Source of the DNA: Podocnemis expansa
Taxonomy: Eukaryota > Chordata > Testudines > Podocnemididae
Reading direction: 5' to 3'
DNA length: 64,000 nt
NCBI GenBank assembly: GCA_007922195.1
Contig: ML682059.1
Span: 15,058,319-15,122,318, forward strand
A program made the position numbers and the translations under genes. This document shows positions 33,205 to 44,732 of the stretch, piece by piece. The notes beneath the pieces were generated by a model. That model worked only from the letters and a program-made list of their open reading frames with translations, was not told the DNA's origin and ran no database searches. Each line of letters opens with the position of its first letter. The stretch's first letter is position 1.

Positions 33205-33809
33205 CTGAAAACCCAACCACCCTTTACAGTTTCTCAGATTGATCATCCAAAGCTTGAGGCAACTAAAATCCTTAATTACTTTTGAAAATCTTGGTCATAC
33301 CTCTTAGAATCAGGATCCTGGTGACATGATTCATAGGAAGTAAATACTAAAGTCATTTATGTAAAATATATTTAAATACTACCTATAACCCATCAAAGAT
33401 GATGGGGGGAAATCAAAAGGGAATTTATGAAATACTTTTTCATTTTAATCAATTAATAGCTCTGTAATTACAATATTTCTTGCAAAAGTTCTATGGTCAG
33501 CTAAAACTTCTTGGTAGTTCGTATCCTTCATGTAAACTTTCAGATTTTCATGGTTTCTTCCCCAAGTGAGCGCCACATATGATTGTCTGAAGAGTCAGCA
33601 TGAAATATTGGAAACAACTGAAAGCATAGCTGAGAGCTTTATAATTTTGACAAGCTCCAAAGGGGTAGCCGTGTCACCAGAGTGAACCGTCCCTGGGTTT
33701 TACTGGCTGTTACTGTCTATTTTTCAATCCTCAGCCATTTCACTTTCATGAATTACAGTGAGGCATGCAGCTACAAAAAAGTATATATATGTGCCATGCC
33801 AAGACTCCT
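33205..33809. other. No gene seen
   Basis: No supported feature. A 16-base match to the Penelope tail ('AAAGGGGTAGCCGTGT' at 33659-33674) is too short to call. Confidence 0.5.
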
Positions 33810-33892
33810 AGGCCATTGCAATGTCAGAGGTAATTCAACCAACTGCTGCCAAAGACCAACTGGTTGAGTCACCTCTGACATGTTAATGGCCT
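33810..33892. other. Pre-miRNA-sized imperfect hairpin
   Basis: Two arms of about 36 bases fold on each other: AGGCCATT, ATGTCAGAGGT and CAACCA on the left pair exactly with TGGTTG, ACCTCTGACAT and AATGGCCT on the right. Small symmetric mismatches (3x3 and 4x4) and a loop of about 19 bases separate them. Total length 83 bases. It is not in an element I recognise, and the flanking 10 bases do not continue the pairing. It could be a microRNA precursor or a very short MITE. I do not recognise either arm as a known microRNA. Confidence 0.6.
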
Positions 33893-34599
33893 GTCACATG
33901 GTCCACTTCATATCACACATGCACACACATAGCAAATTAGTATAGTAGATAACAGGTTCCATGACCATTCTTGCTACTAAATTTGTTTCCAAGAATGCTT
34001 GTAGAAAGGACATGCAAAATGGAAGTGAACAGTTATAGCAAAAGTGTTGAAAATGTTGAAAGAATATTAGGAGAAAAATTTGGAAGTCTGCCCTCATTTA
34101 TAATGTTGTTGTTCTGTGAGAGTTCCATATCTGCCAGTCCTAATAAAGATGGTCCAAAATCATCTCAACTACTTAAAGTTTTGGAATGTGTTGAGCTTGA
34201 ATCTAGACATAAAAATGTAGATACAGCTTTCATTTTAAAATGGATCGAGAATCACACTGTTCTTCCATGACAAAAGTCTCGTGATGACTGCCATTGAAGC
34301 TGCTTGCGGAACCTTCTTTAATTCTGAATCTTGCCTAACCTTAATCCCATTTCTAGTTTTAACAAAATTATCGTCTCTACTCGTTGTACATAATGTATTG
34401 GTATTGGTATCTAGGATTGATTCTGTCTAATTAAATTGATTTAGGTGTTTAGGCTTTTAAGTGAGGCAATATGGCATATTAGGAAAAAAAGTGCATGGTG
34501 CACAGACAGATATGGAGGACATTTTTCCAGTTAATGGAAAATAGAGGTTAGAATTTAATGCACTGTATTTTGGATGTCCATCTATTTATGTAAATGTAC
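33893..34599. other. No gene seen
   Basis: Open frames up to 99 codons (33971-34270) show no domain or codon pattern that I can defend as a gene. Confidence 0.5.
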
Positions 34600-35024
34600 T
34601 GTGACAAAATTCCTCCTCTACCTTGGTGGGTCTAACACTTCCCTCTAGCAGTTGGTCTGTTTCCTTCAGGTCTCCAGGCCTGGGAAAGGCTTTTTGCCCT
34701 TCTTCAGGCAGGGATTTTTAATTCTCCCAGTCTTTGTATCTGTGGGGCTCTTCCTGACCAACATTCTGCTCCTCCTCCAGGTCTGTCTTCCTTCCAACTG
34801 CACCTTGCTTCCTCTTACATACTCCAGTAGCTCTCCTTACTCTCATACTCCAGCTACATCATTTCTCTGGAGGGAAGCATTTTTAACAAGTCTGGGTGGG
34901 GTCTTAACTAGCTCCTGGAGTAACCACTGTTCAGCTACAAGGGGGAAAAGGATTTGCTGAGCCTGGGCCTAATATACTGGGTTTCTAGAACTCTCCAGGA
35001 ACTCTTCAGTCTGACCCTGTCACA
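34600..35024. mobile_element. Solo LTR
   Basis: Starts TGTGACAAAATTCC and ends GACCCTGTCACA, an LTR with 6-base palindromic ends (TGTGAC/GTCACA) of Gypsy-type character. Flanks are GTAC (34596-34599) and GTGC (35025-35028), a 4-bp target with one change. The internal 'CTCCTCTACCTTGGTGGGTC' is a sequence I associate with a common turtle LTR family. No coding sequence is attached. Confidence 0.75.
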
Positions 35025-35028
35025 GTGC

Positions 35029-37787
35029 ATTATACACTGAGATGGCTCTGTGCAAACCACACTATTGGGCTCCACGCTTTCAAGGCTAGATAGGGGCCTT
35101 AGGTATTGCCTGTCATGCTTTTGGAAGAAGTTTGTCACATTATCCCTTTCCATGGAACAGCATTCTCACCCCATCACCTCCTTGCATCTGGCCAGCTTTC
35201 TGTCTCTCTTCACCTGCTTGCTGAAAGGGGTGGGAGTATTGGGTACATAGCAATTGGTCTCCCTCCTGACATTCGAGCTGAACTCCTACCATCCGTAATG
35301 CAGCATCAGAAGAGAATTGTCCCCCACCCCCCTGCAATGCATAGCTCAGTTAAGGGACTCAGTGATTTCCTTTGAAAATATGAAATGTTTCCAAGCAAAA
35401 AGATGATTTCTCATCCTCACTGTCAGCCCTGCAGATGCATCCTAGCTTCTGAGAAGCAACCTAGATCTTTTCCATGTCATGAGTCATCATAAGTAGTAAG
35501 GATTCTGAAGGCCCCCTGGGTGGTCACTTACACCAGTGAAATCCAATTATGTCCACAGTGTCACCTGTGGAAACTTATTGCCATGAGGTCCAAAAGCTAT
35601 TTCCTTATTGCAAATCACATCCCTTGCTTTAAGTCCATATGACTGATAACAAGCGGCCAAAATGTTCAGTTTCCCATTTACAACTTGTACAGTGCAATTA
35701 ATCATTGTCAATACAAAATTTGCAGCATAGTAAACCTTCAAAAGGCAGAATCTTCTTAAAATAAATGGAATTTCAATATCAAAATACAAGAGAGATATGG
35801 TACTGACTGCATTATGAAAGGCTGCATTCCATGCAACAACAATAATGTGTTTTTCAAATTACTGGAGCATCTGTATATTTGTTGTTTGTTTGCCACCTGT
35901 GCATACTGCAGAAATCAAGGCATTTTGCCATAGAGAATTTAGGCCTATCTTTGCATAGAATGCATAGGCTTTTTCTGTGACCACGCCTGGCAATTAAAAC
36001 ATATGAAAATTAATCTTTAAAGTCAGTTGAAAGCTGGGGCATATGATACTTGGTACTTAACATTTTGTAGTATATTTGGCCAGATAGATTTTGAAGCATT
36101 CAGCAGCACTTAGTGAGCAGGGAGAATATTATTAAAAGAATTTGATTTGAACAGAGACAGTTCTAGTGGGATTTTTTGAGTGTTGGGAGAAAGTGACATG
36201 GAAAATAATCTAAAAGGTTGTAATGAAAGCAGATGGTATATTAAGAAATGTTCACAGTTCATGCAAGTTTCTGTTTTTATAGCTCACTCTTCTTTCTTCA
36301 GCTTCAGCTGTTTTGTAAAATGCTGATATTTTGATTGCATTTCATAAGAGCACCAGCCTAAATTAATGCAGCTTCAAAGTCTGCGTGTTGGAAGTTATTA
36401 TTAAGAGAGAAGACATAAAATATGGAATTTTGCCAATATCAAGTATGGTGTATTTCTTGACACATGTATTCAAACACAGAAAATTGTCACAACACTTCAA
36501 AAATATTATTTTGAAGATGCTAAGAAAAACCAACAATTAATATTTTGATGCTTAGAAGTTCTTGCTTGCAATGAAGAAACTAACAGATGTAACTGGTTTC
36601 TAAAATTTATGAAAAGCAAATATCTGGTGTACTTACTTAATTTTTATTTTCACATATGGAAGTGTTATAATATTCATTCAAAAGACAGCTACAATTATCT
36701 GAATTTGAATCCTAGTGGAACAATTCTTCTCTGAATCCTCTAATTCCCACATGATGTTTGTTGGAGCCCCCACTTGCCATAGATTGGTAACTAGAACAGA
36801 TTAGTGTTAGGGACATTATTGTTCTTATTCTAATAAGTTTCCTTTCTCAGTGCTAGAAGACAGTTGCGTTTTTGTGTGATCCATCTCCATTTTCAAACAG
36901 TTCTCTTTTGCAAAATAGACAGGGGACAAATACTCCAGGGAATTTTTCCCCTTGTATAGCATAATACTGAATCTTGCACACAGAGCACCACTGCACTTGA
37001 TAAGATCAGAGAAGTTCATCCACTTTTTCAAGGATTCCCTCTGTTTGGTACAAGAGTTCTTGGAAACATCTATTAGTGACTGAGTTAGCTCTGTCCCTAG
37101 GTTTATTTATGTAGGTTTGTGAGCATAAAACTGATAAAGTAATTATAAACTCCAACTCTAAGCTTGCTGTACTGGGTGGGGTAAGGAGAGAGGTGAGAGT
37201 AGAGTTTGCCAATAATGGGTTTTTTAGTTCACTTGTAATTCTGAAAAACAACATAATTTAAAAAACATTTACAGTTGAACCAAAAACTATTTAAAAACTG
37301 TTTTGGTGAATTGAGAAAGTGGGGGTTGGGGGGAGGCAGAAACCAAGCTCCAAGAGTTTGTTTACCTAAAACATAAACATTTTAAAATATGTACCTTTTA
37401 AATGCAATTAAAGGAAAGTTTGAACCAAAATGACCTGTTCAAGCAAAACTTAATGTTTCATTTTGAAATACCACAATGAAACGTTAAAGAGACCAGGTGT
37501 GTGAAGTAAAATCTTTAACTGGAACAGCTTCTGTTGGTGAGAGAGACATGCTTTTGATCTGACACAGACTTAACTCCTTGAGGCCTCGGAACCATACTAA
37601 GAATTTCACAGTTAAATGCGAGGTAGAATAATTGTTTAAAGTAGTTAACATACATATCAAGGGGCCATTCAAGTTTAAGTGGCCCATTAATACCCTTCCA
37701 GTCATAGTAGGGAAACGAAGGGGGAGAGAGAAGGAAACTGGAGGGAGGGGGTGAGGTTACTTAGAAAAACATTGTGCGTTACTTTCT
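35029..37787. other. No gene seen
   Basis: About 2.8 kb, mostly A/T-rich, with short frames only and no recognised element. Confidence 0.55.
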
Positions 37788-38010
37788 GGTAACCGTCCTT
37801 CTTTGAGATGGCTGCTCACATACATTCAGTTACAGGTGTCTACGTGCCACATTGCACAGTAGCTTGGAAAGTCTTTCGCTTTAGCCTGTCAGGTCAGGGC
37901 ACACGGCCAATGCCTCCTCTGTGCTGTGATCGCAGCTATATAGGTGACCATGACCCTGACCCTCCCAGTCCCTTATACCTTCGCCAACTCCATTAGCAGG
38001 GACTGTGGGA
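37788..38010. repeat. DIRS copy A right inverted terminal repeat
   Basis: In plus orientation it reads like the left repeat at 43262-43465 read on the minus strand: 'TTCTTTGAGATGGCTGCTCA', 'GTCTACGTGCCACATTGCAC', 'AGCCTGTCAGGTCAGGGCAC', 'GCTATATAGGTGAC'. The two ends are thus inverted, not direct, repeats, which separates DIRS from LTR elements. Confidence 0.85.
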
Positions 38011-38015
38011 GGGGC

Positions 38016-38115
38016 CTGAATGTATGTGAGCAGCCCATCTCAAAGAAGGATGGTTGCCAGTAAGTAACCCACTGTTCTTCTTTGAGCGCGGCTCACATCA
38101 TTTAGTTATAGGTGA
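38016..38115. repeat. DIRS internal complementary region (joined-ends copy)
   Basis: Left part 'CTGAATGTATGTGAGCAGCC', 'CATCTCAAAGAAGGATGG' is the complement of the outer 42 bases of the right repeat (37788-37829). Right part 'GTTCTTCTTTGAGCGCGGCT', 'CACATCATTTAGTTATAGG' matches the outer end of the left repeat. The two outer ends thus lie end to end here, as they would in a circle junction. This region is thought to act as a template that restores the termini during replication. Confidence 0.8.
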
Positions 38116-38199
38116 CTGCTAGCTGTACCCATGGATGGTGGGAGGAGTTACAGTTTATCCACATTGAGTACAGCTCTGCCCAACATGGCATCCTCTCTA

Positions 38200-39470
38200 G
38201 CCTGTTGGATGATAGTGGAGTGCATTGTGAAAGTATGCATTGACGACTACGTAGCTGCCCTGCAGATCTTTTAGATTGGGACCTTGGAGAGGAAGGCCAT
38301 TGACGAAGCTCTGGTAGAATGAGACCTAACAGTCTCAGAAAGGCGCGTATTTGATCTTCCGTAGCAGTCTTTGATGCAGTTTGCTATCCGTTGGGAAATG
38401 CATTGTGAGGACAGGACACTGGAAGACCTCTTTTGTGTTCAGCAACCACCACAAAGAGTTGGGAGGTCTCGTGGAACAGACACATTCACTCAATGCGTGT
38501 TAGGAGTGTTCTCTTTACATCCAGGATATGCCACCTCCTCTGGTTCTCTGTAACCTGAGGGTCTGGAAAAAACACTGGCAAGCAAATATCCTGATTCAGG
38601 TGAAAGGGAGAAACTACTTTACGGAGGAAGGAGGGGTGGGGTCACAGTACCACTTTATCAGGAATGAACCTTGTATACAAGGGTTCTGAGGAAAGGGCCT
38701 TCAACTCTGAGACCCTTCTAGATGAGGTGATTGCTACTAAGAAAGCAACCTTCCAGGAAAGGACCAGTAAGGTACACGAGTCCAAAGGTTCATATGGAGG
38801 CTCTCTTAGGGTCTGGAGCAACATGTTCAGGTCCCAAAGAGGGATGGGTTTACAGGGTTGTGGCAACAGTCTTTCGAACCCCTTCTGGAACCTAGTGGAA
38901 ATAGGGTGGGAGAAAACAGGAGCACCATCACCCTTTCGTGGAAGGCTGAGATCACCTTTAGGTGACCTCTCAGTGAGGAAAGAGAGAGACCTTTGTCTCT
39001 AAGATCTAGCAGATAATCGAAGAGTAGGTGTAAAGGAGCCTGTATAGTATTTAGTGCTTTACCTCAAGCCCAGTTGGAAAATCGTTTCCATTTGGCTGTA
39101 TAGGTGGACGTGGTGGATGGTTTTTTACTACCAACCAGGACCTTCTTAACCCTGTCCGAGCAGAGTCTTTCCTGCTCGTTGACTCAGAGAGTCTCCAAAC
39201 TGTCAGATGCAGGCGACCCAGATTTGGGTGCTGCAGGTGTCCCGAGTCCTGTGTCAGGAGGGCAGGCGGAGTGGAGTCTTTATGGACAGGTCCTGTAGGA
39301 GCGAGAACCGGTGTTGTCTGGGCCAGTCCAGAGCTCTCAATATCATGTTTCCTCCATCTAACCTGATTTTCAGAAGGATCCTGTGTATCAACAGGATCGG
39401 TGGGAAGGCATACATTAGGGGCCCTGACCAAGTGATGAGGAAGGCATTATTGAGCAATTCCACCTCCCGA
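38200..39470 (-). pseudogene. DIRS tyrosine recombinase (copy A)
   Basis: The recombinase integrates the circular DNA intermediate. Minus-strand pieces in order: 'LSEQ.SLCSDRVKKVLVG' type N-terminal arm (near 39150), 'DYLLDLRDKGLSLSSLRGHL' (near 39000), then 'LLVLSWKVAFLVAITSSRRVSELKAL' (38866-38642) with the first catalytic Arg in SRRVSEL. Near 38330-38290 is 'VRSHSTRASSMAFL', carrying the HxxR motif, followed by a stop in 'VPI*KICRAA'. Where a Tyr is expected at the end ('TF..HY'), this copy reads 'TFTMHST', so the nucleophile seems lost. The copy is inactive. Confidence 0.75.
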
Positions 39471-39487
39471 CCCCTGAGAGAACAAAA

Positions 39488-39909
39488 TTACTGCCACTTG
39501 TGGTTCTGCTGTGTTGCAAACAGGTCTACTTGGGGTGCTCCCCATATGTCTATCAGGTGAGAAAACACCGTATTATGGAGCGACCACTCGTGATTCACTA
39601 GTGGATTCTTGCTGAGCGAGTCTGCCAGCCTTTTTTTGACACCCAGTAGATGTGCTGCCACTGGGGTGAAATCATATTGCAGGGCTAGTTCCCAAAGTCT
39701 GCATACTTCCTTGCAGAGAGTTGAAGAGTGGACACCCCCTGCTGGTTCATACAGAACATGACTGCAATGTTGTCCATTAGAATCTGGACTGACCTGCGCT
39801 GTATCCTGTCCAGGAAGGTTGTGCAAGCCAAACTGGTGGCCCGGAGTTCCTTCACATTTATGTGAAGAAGGCTGTCTGCATGAGACCAAAGTCCCTGCAT
39901 GGCAAGCAC
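39488..39909 (-). pseudogene. DIRS RNase H and start of the MT-like domain (copy A)
   Basis: RNase H blocks: 'GLWSHADSLLHINVKELRATSLA' (catalytic Glu in KELRA), 'VQILMDNIAVMFCMNQQG' (catalytic Asp in MDN), then a frameshift near 39715 and 'FTPVAAHLLGVKKRLADSLSK' (final Asp in LADSLS). 'WGAPQVDLFATQQNHKWQ' follows, the block that begins the methyltransferase-like domain in DIRS pol. A copy at 51217-51507 shows the same order. Confidence 0.8.
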
Positions 39910-40343
39910 CCCCGAAATGTGGGCCCCCTACCCCACATCCAAGGCATCGGTTATCAATGTCACCGAGGACCTTAGTGTTTTGAAGGGCATTCCCCTCAAG
40001 GGAAACCTGGGCTCATTCCAAATCTGTACTGTCCCCAGGATGTCTTAGGGGACCGACAGTACCTTGGACGTGGGGTCTCTCCGTGGGTGGAACACTGTGC
40101 AGAACCAGACCTGGAAGGGCTTCATTCTTAGGCGTGCCATCTGAATTACAGAGGTGGAAGCTGCCATGTGCCCGAGTAGCTGTAGGCAGCGACAGACTCT
40201 GGTCATTTAGACTCCTGCAGCTCCATAATGATGGTGCAGATGGACCAAAATCTTGAGGGGGGCAGGGAACCTCTCCCCTTGTGAGCATCTAAGAGAGCTC
40301 CTATGAACTCTATGGTTTGGGATGGGCATATTTTTAACTTTTC

Positions 40344-41168
40344 TCAATTTATGTAGAGGCCCAGGTAGCCACACAGGTGGGTTACCACCCTGACATGGCA
40401 CTCTACCTGAGCTCTTGATTCCCCATGTATTAACCAATCATCCAGGTAGGGGTAAATCTTTATGTCCTGCCGGCACAGGAATGCCGCGACTGGCGCTGTA
40501 TGCTTTGTGAACACCCTGGCGGCCAGAGAGAGCCTGAAAAGGAGCAATGTGAACTGGAGGTGATGTCCTCCCATGATGAACCTTAAGTACTTCCTGTGGC
40601 AGGGACATATTGCTATGTGAAAGCAAGCGTCTTTTAGGTTGAGGTCTGCAAACCAGTCCCCGGGAGACAGAGATGGGATGATCTGTGACAGAGAAAGCAT
40701 GCGGAACTTTACTTTCCTTATGTGTCTGTTTAGAGCACTGAGATCTAGAATGGGTCTTAGCTTCCCATTGAGTTTGGGCACCAGAAAGTATTGGGAATTG
40801 AACCCTTTTTCCTGCTCCCGCTTTGGGACCCTCTTTATGGCCCCAAGGGAGAGGAGCTTCTCACATTCCCTCTTGAGCAGGCGATCTAGTTCCTGGTTCC
40901 CGCGGTTTGGGCGAGGGGGCAGTTTTCTGGCCCGAGGGGCAGATCGGAACTGTATGTGATATCCTTCTGAGACCGTTTCAAGGACCCACTGGGCAGTTGT
41001 GATGTTGGCCCAGTGATGCATGAAATGGTGTAGGCGGTTGGCAAAGGTTTGGGTGGAGGCTGTGGGTTCACTGCCCTCGGAGTAAGTGTCAAAAGTGTTG
41101 CTTGCTCTCCAAAGAGCGGTTGGTATCCTGCCCACATCTGCTGGACTAGGAGGCATGGGGCTTCTCAT
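40344..41168 (-). pseudogene. DIRS reverse transcriptase (copy A), core open
   Basis: A 274-residue open frame holding nearly the whole RT palm. N-terminal 'WVLETVSEGYHIQF'; 'KGFNSQYFLVPKLNGKLRPILDLSALNRHI' (fingers, motif 1-2); 'PGDWFADLNLKDACFHIAI' (motif A with Asp); 'KYLRFIMGGHHLQFTLLLFRLSLAARVFTK' (motif B, where the usual LPFGLS reads LLFRLS); and 'KIYPYLDDWLIHGE' (motif C at 40438-40449). Downstream, 'HLCGYLGLYIN' and, after a stop, 'EKLK..PSQTIEFIGALLD' (thumb). Catalytic aspartates are present, but the protein lacks a connected RNase H. It overlaps the end of gag. Confidence 0.85.
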
Positions 41169-41239
41169 CTTTGCTCGAGCGGGCTTTGTCCCTAGCCAAG
41201 TCCTCGAGTTATCGTTGGGGGTATTGGTAAGACCAAGGA

Positions 41240-43215
41240 AAGGAACTCTGCATCTGGATTTGCTGCTTTAGCTGTTGCAGCTGCTGTTGCAAGAGTTCAT
41301 GAGGTTTCAAAGAGCATTGAGTAGATTCCCAGTGATCTAAGAGCGTCCTTTGAGTCCTTCATGCCATGCAGTTTGGCATCTGTGGACTCGGCAAAGAGCT
41401 CAGGGCCTTCGAATGGTAGGTCATGGATGATAAGCTGCATCTGTGGGGACAGGCCTGAGCCGTGGAGCCAGGCGGAATGGTGCATCACCATGGCAGCTGC
41501 CATGTTACACGAGGATGTGTCCAATGCATCCCAGGTAGCCATCAGAGAATCTTTAAAAGCCAAGGCCCCTTCTTCAGCCATTGCATTATAATCTCTGAGG
41601 CTGTCCTTGGGGACAAGGTCACAGAATCCCTGTATATCTCTGCAGAAGTTGAAGACGTATCTCACATAAGGGCCAGGTAATTCAAGATACACAGCTGTAG
41701 GGCTACAGTGATGTAGACCTTTCTGCCTAGCAAGTCAAGCTTTTTTAGCTTCTTCATTCTTCAGAGTAGAGCTTGGTTGGTCCTGTCTCGCCTTCTGGTT
41801 GACTGCATCCAGCACCAGAGATCCTGGTGTGGGGTGTTGAAAAAGGAATGTGAATTTGTCTGAAGGGACATGGTACCTGCAATCTGTTGCTTTTGACACT
41901 GGCGGAATTGAAGATGGGGTTTGCCAAGGCACCCTGGTGAGTCTGTATACCCCATCGTGAAGGGGAACAGACACTTTGGCTGGTCGGGTAGTGTCCCCAA
42001 TGTCAAAGAGAGGGTCGGTTTCTTCCCTAGTTCTATGTTCAAGTTTGCTGCCATGCAGTGGAGCAAATCCTGCTGGGTGTGGGAGTTGTCCTTATAGGCA
42101 AGGGGCCTTCAAAAGGTATGCTTATCTGGGGAGGATGACGAAGGGTCCAGAGATCTACTATGCTGTGTAGAGTCTGGGTTGGGCTTATCGTCGGAAATAT
42201 CCAAGGAGCCTGGGGTATGGGGCAGAGACGGTGCCAAACTGTACTGTGAATTCAAACTATCATCAGCTGTCAAGTCTAGCCATTCGTGCAATCAGTCATT
42301 GAAAGAATCATTGATCATGGTATGGTGCAGGGAGGAACAACCACTGCCCACCTGGGAAGTCTTGGCAGTATGGGAGGAGCCAGCCCATGGCCTCAATACC
42401 GGGGTTGCTGGGGTTGTCTTCCTCCTCAGTACAGGTGTTGGGGAGCGTTTTCAATGATGCTTACCTGTGTGTTCGCCGGTACTGGGGATGTGGTTTGGAG
42501 AATCATGGGAATGGATAGCGGGCAAAGAAGATGAGCAGGACCTCCGTCTCCTCGGGCCCTGCGAGCATGGTACCGAGGGCTTGCAGGATGAGTACTGATC
42601 AAATTGACCGTCGGAGTGATCATTGGTACCATTTAGCGATGCCGGACTGGGGCTGGATGGTACCAGGCTTGGGGGTGGTACCAATTCCTGTGTTGAATGC
42701 TCCTCAGGTGCCAGCGCTGGCTTGCTCGTCAACCTGGCTTTCTTTGCTGGTACCGGAGTCAGGTCTTGGAAGAGAGCCTGTGCCATCTCTAGGGCTCATG
42801 GGGTCAATGGCACCAAAGACAGTCCTGGTCCCATTTCAGATGAGGGGGAACGCGGGACTGGAGATGAATGGTACCGTGATGGGACCAACGACGATGCCGA
42901 CCGCAGCTTTGAGTTCTGTGCCAGGGGTTGGTGCTGGGTGGGCTCCGGTGCAGGAGCGGGCCGGGGAGCCGGCGAAGCCCTGGTGGCTTGGGCAGCATCA
43001 GAGGTAGGTGTGCGGTCCTCTGCGAGGGTGCGTAGGCATTGCTCTCTGTCCTTCCGATTCCTGCATTTAAAGGACTGGCAGATGTGGCAGTTCACTGTGA
43101 GGTGTGACTCATCAAGTTACACGAGGCATTTCTTGTGAGGATCATCAAGCAAAAAAGCTTTAGAACACACCAGACACAGTTTAAAGCCTGGCGTTTTGAT
43201 TTTTACAGAGAAAAG
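41240..43215 (-). pseudogene. DIRS gag (copy A), frameshifted
   Basis: The structural protein of the element. In order on the minus strand: a zinc-knuckle-like N-terminus with 'CxxC ... PH ... CHICQSFKCRNRKDREQC' (about 43215-43020), a Pro/Ser-rich spacer, an acidic block 'SSSSPDKHTF' (42109), 'LHCMAANLNIELG' (42066), 'YHVPSDKFTFLFQHPTPGSLVLDAVNQKARQ' (41900-41780) and a helical C-terminus 'DSLMATWDALDTSSCNMAAAMVMHHSAWLHGSGL' (about 41560-41460) ending in a Gln-rich stretch near 41260. Several frames are used, so it is not translatable. Confidence 0.8.
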
Positions 43216-43261
43216 GCTGACAAGCACTTGCTTATGCAGGTTTCTTGGCTGATCCAAAACT

Positions 43262-43465
43262 ATCGCTGAGGGTGAAATAAGGAACTAGGAGGGTCAAGGT
43301 CACAATCACCTATATAGCCATGGTCCCGGCACAGAGGAGGCATTGGCCATGTGCCCTGACCTGACAGACTAAGGCTAAAGACTTTCCGAGCTACCGTGCG
43401 CTGCGGCACGTAGACATCTGTAACTGAATGATGTGAGCAGCTCTCAAAGAAGAAAAGATGGTTGT
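43262..43465 (-). promoter_or_regulatory. DIRS copy A left inverted terminal repeat with TATA-like box
   Basis: On the minus strand the repeat includes GGCTATATAGGTGA (about 43308-43321), preserved as GGCTATATAGGTGAC in copy B (near 55040) and CTATATATAAGGC in copy C (near 45120). Conservation of the box in all copies, upstream of gag at fixed spacing, suggests it is the element promoter. Confidence 0.65.
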
Positions 43466-43479
43466 AATAAGCCATAAAT

Positions 43480-43992
43480 AAAGCTAGAATCAGAAATACA
43501 CAAAAGTTTCATTATGCCAAATCTGCATTTTTCCCTCACAGAAGGTTTTGTACAATTTTCCTTCCAGCTCTAGTAGTGAGCAGCCAGGATGAGGGGCACT
43601 GTAGGAGTAAGCTCTCAGAGCAAGCTGTACTATGGAAAAAGGAGGAGCCTAATAAGTAGCAGTATTAATTGTCCGAGTGATGACAATATACATGAGCTGA
43701 GGCTTTTGCTCTATGCCTTTAAGACTACTCTAAGAAATGAGTAGAACACACTACAATTCCCTGCAAGTTTTTCTGCTTCTCCTTCTGATGACTGCAAACA
43801 TCTCCCCTGACATAGATAACAGAAAACCAAATGTTTTATCTCTTTCCATTTCTACAATGAGAGTCATCTTCACTGGGGGTTTTTGCCAATATGCAGAGCA
43901 TCAGGCCTCTCTTCTGGAAGTTTTGCAGCAGAAGTGGTCAGGCTGAAGACCTTATACTAACCCTGATAACAGTGGTTTTATCTATTTGCTTC
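43480..43992. other. No gene seen
   Basis: The longest open frame is 69 codons (43737-43946), without recognisable features. Confidence 0.5.
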
Positions 43993-44000
43993 CTTGAAGG

Positions 44001-44732
44001 CAGGGGTTAAAGTATAATTTGGTGGGCCCTGGAAGCCTCCTAATCAGTTGGGCCCTCTTTCCCACATGGGTGGGCCCAACTTCCACACAGGTGAGCCCCT
44101 CTCTTGCAGCCCAGCCCCTATCCCCCCAAACAGCAGCCCCCAAACCCAGCTCCTGTCCCCTAAATGCCTTCCCCCACCTCAGCTCCTGCCTTTAATATCA
44201 CTTCCCCATCCCCCAAATCCATCCCAGTCCCCAATACTCACCCCCCAGCCCCCAATACCCACACCAATCCCCCAATATCTACCTCCTGCCCCAATACCCC
44301 CCCAGCATGAGCCAGTGTCCCCAGTACTTACCAGGGGCGGCACGGCTATGGAGTAGGCACTAGGCCCCAGGTCAGGCCGGCAGTGTGGCCTGGGCCCAGC
44401 TGGGGCAGGGGAATGGAGGCAGGCCCCAGGTTGGGGTGGGCCTTGAAGGGGAGGGAAGCCCTGCCCTGGAATGCCCCTGCCCTGCCAAAATGCAAGAGAA
44501 TACCATTCTGGGGCCCACTATTTTGGGGGCGGGGCGCAGTGTTCAGGCCCCTAAAAATAGAAAATGGTGCCAGAACACTGCATTCTAGGGCCTGCTATTT
44601 TCCAATGGTGGACCTCAGAACACAGCATTCTGGTAAGATTTTATATTTTTAGGGGGCCCAGAATGCTGAGCCCCTAAAAATAGTGGGCCCTGGAATGGTA
44701 TTCCAGGCTGTTCTGGCTTACTTTAACCCCTT
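44001..44732. mobile_element. hAT-type non-autonomous element
   Basis: Ends CAGGGGTTAAAGTA and, inverted, AAGGGGTTAAAGTA; flanks CTTGAAGG (43993-44000) and CTGGAAGG (44733-44740) form an 8-bp target duplication with one change. The interior is C-rich, then carries 'CCCCTAAAAATAG' and 'GGGCCC' repeats in both orientations. The open frames inside are low-complexity and not genes. Confidence 0.85.

Larger units (their letters stand above)
37788..43465 (-). mobile_element. DIRS retrotransposon copy A, near full length
   Basis: A tyrosine-recombinase retrotransposon of about 5.7 kb with the DIRS hallmarks: inverted terminal repeats (43262-43465 and, inverted, 37788-38010), an internal complementary region at 38016-38115, and on the minus strand gag, RT, RNase H and tyrosine recombinase in that order. 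DIRS elements replicate through a circular intermediate and integrate by recombinase without target duplication, and none is seen. Frameshifts and stops affect gag, RNase H and recombinase; the RT ORF is the best preserved part. Confidence 0.9.

Noticed and set aside
33659..33674. Penelope tail match 'AAAGGGGTAGCCGTGT'
   Set aside because: Only about 16 bases match and the neighbouring conserved blocks are absent; it could be chance or a tiny remnant.
42531..43138. Plus-strand frames of 158 and 171 codons
   Set aside because: They are antisense to the spacer of DIRS gag copy A.
44048..44356. Pro-rich 102-codon frame
   Set aside because: It is inside a hAT-type element with a C-rich core; there is no domain and codon use is dominated by CCC runs.
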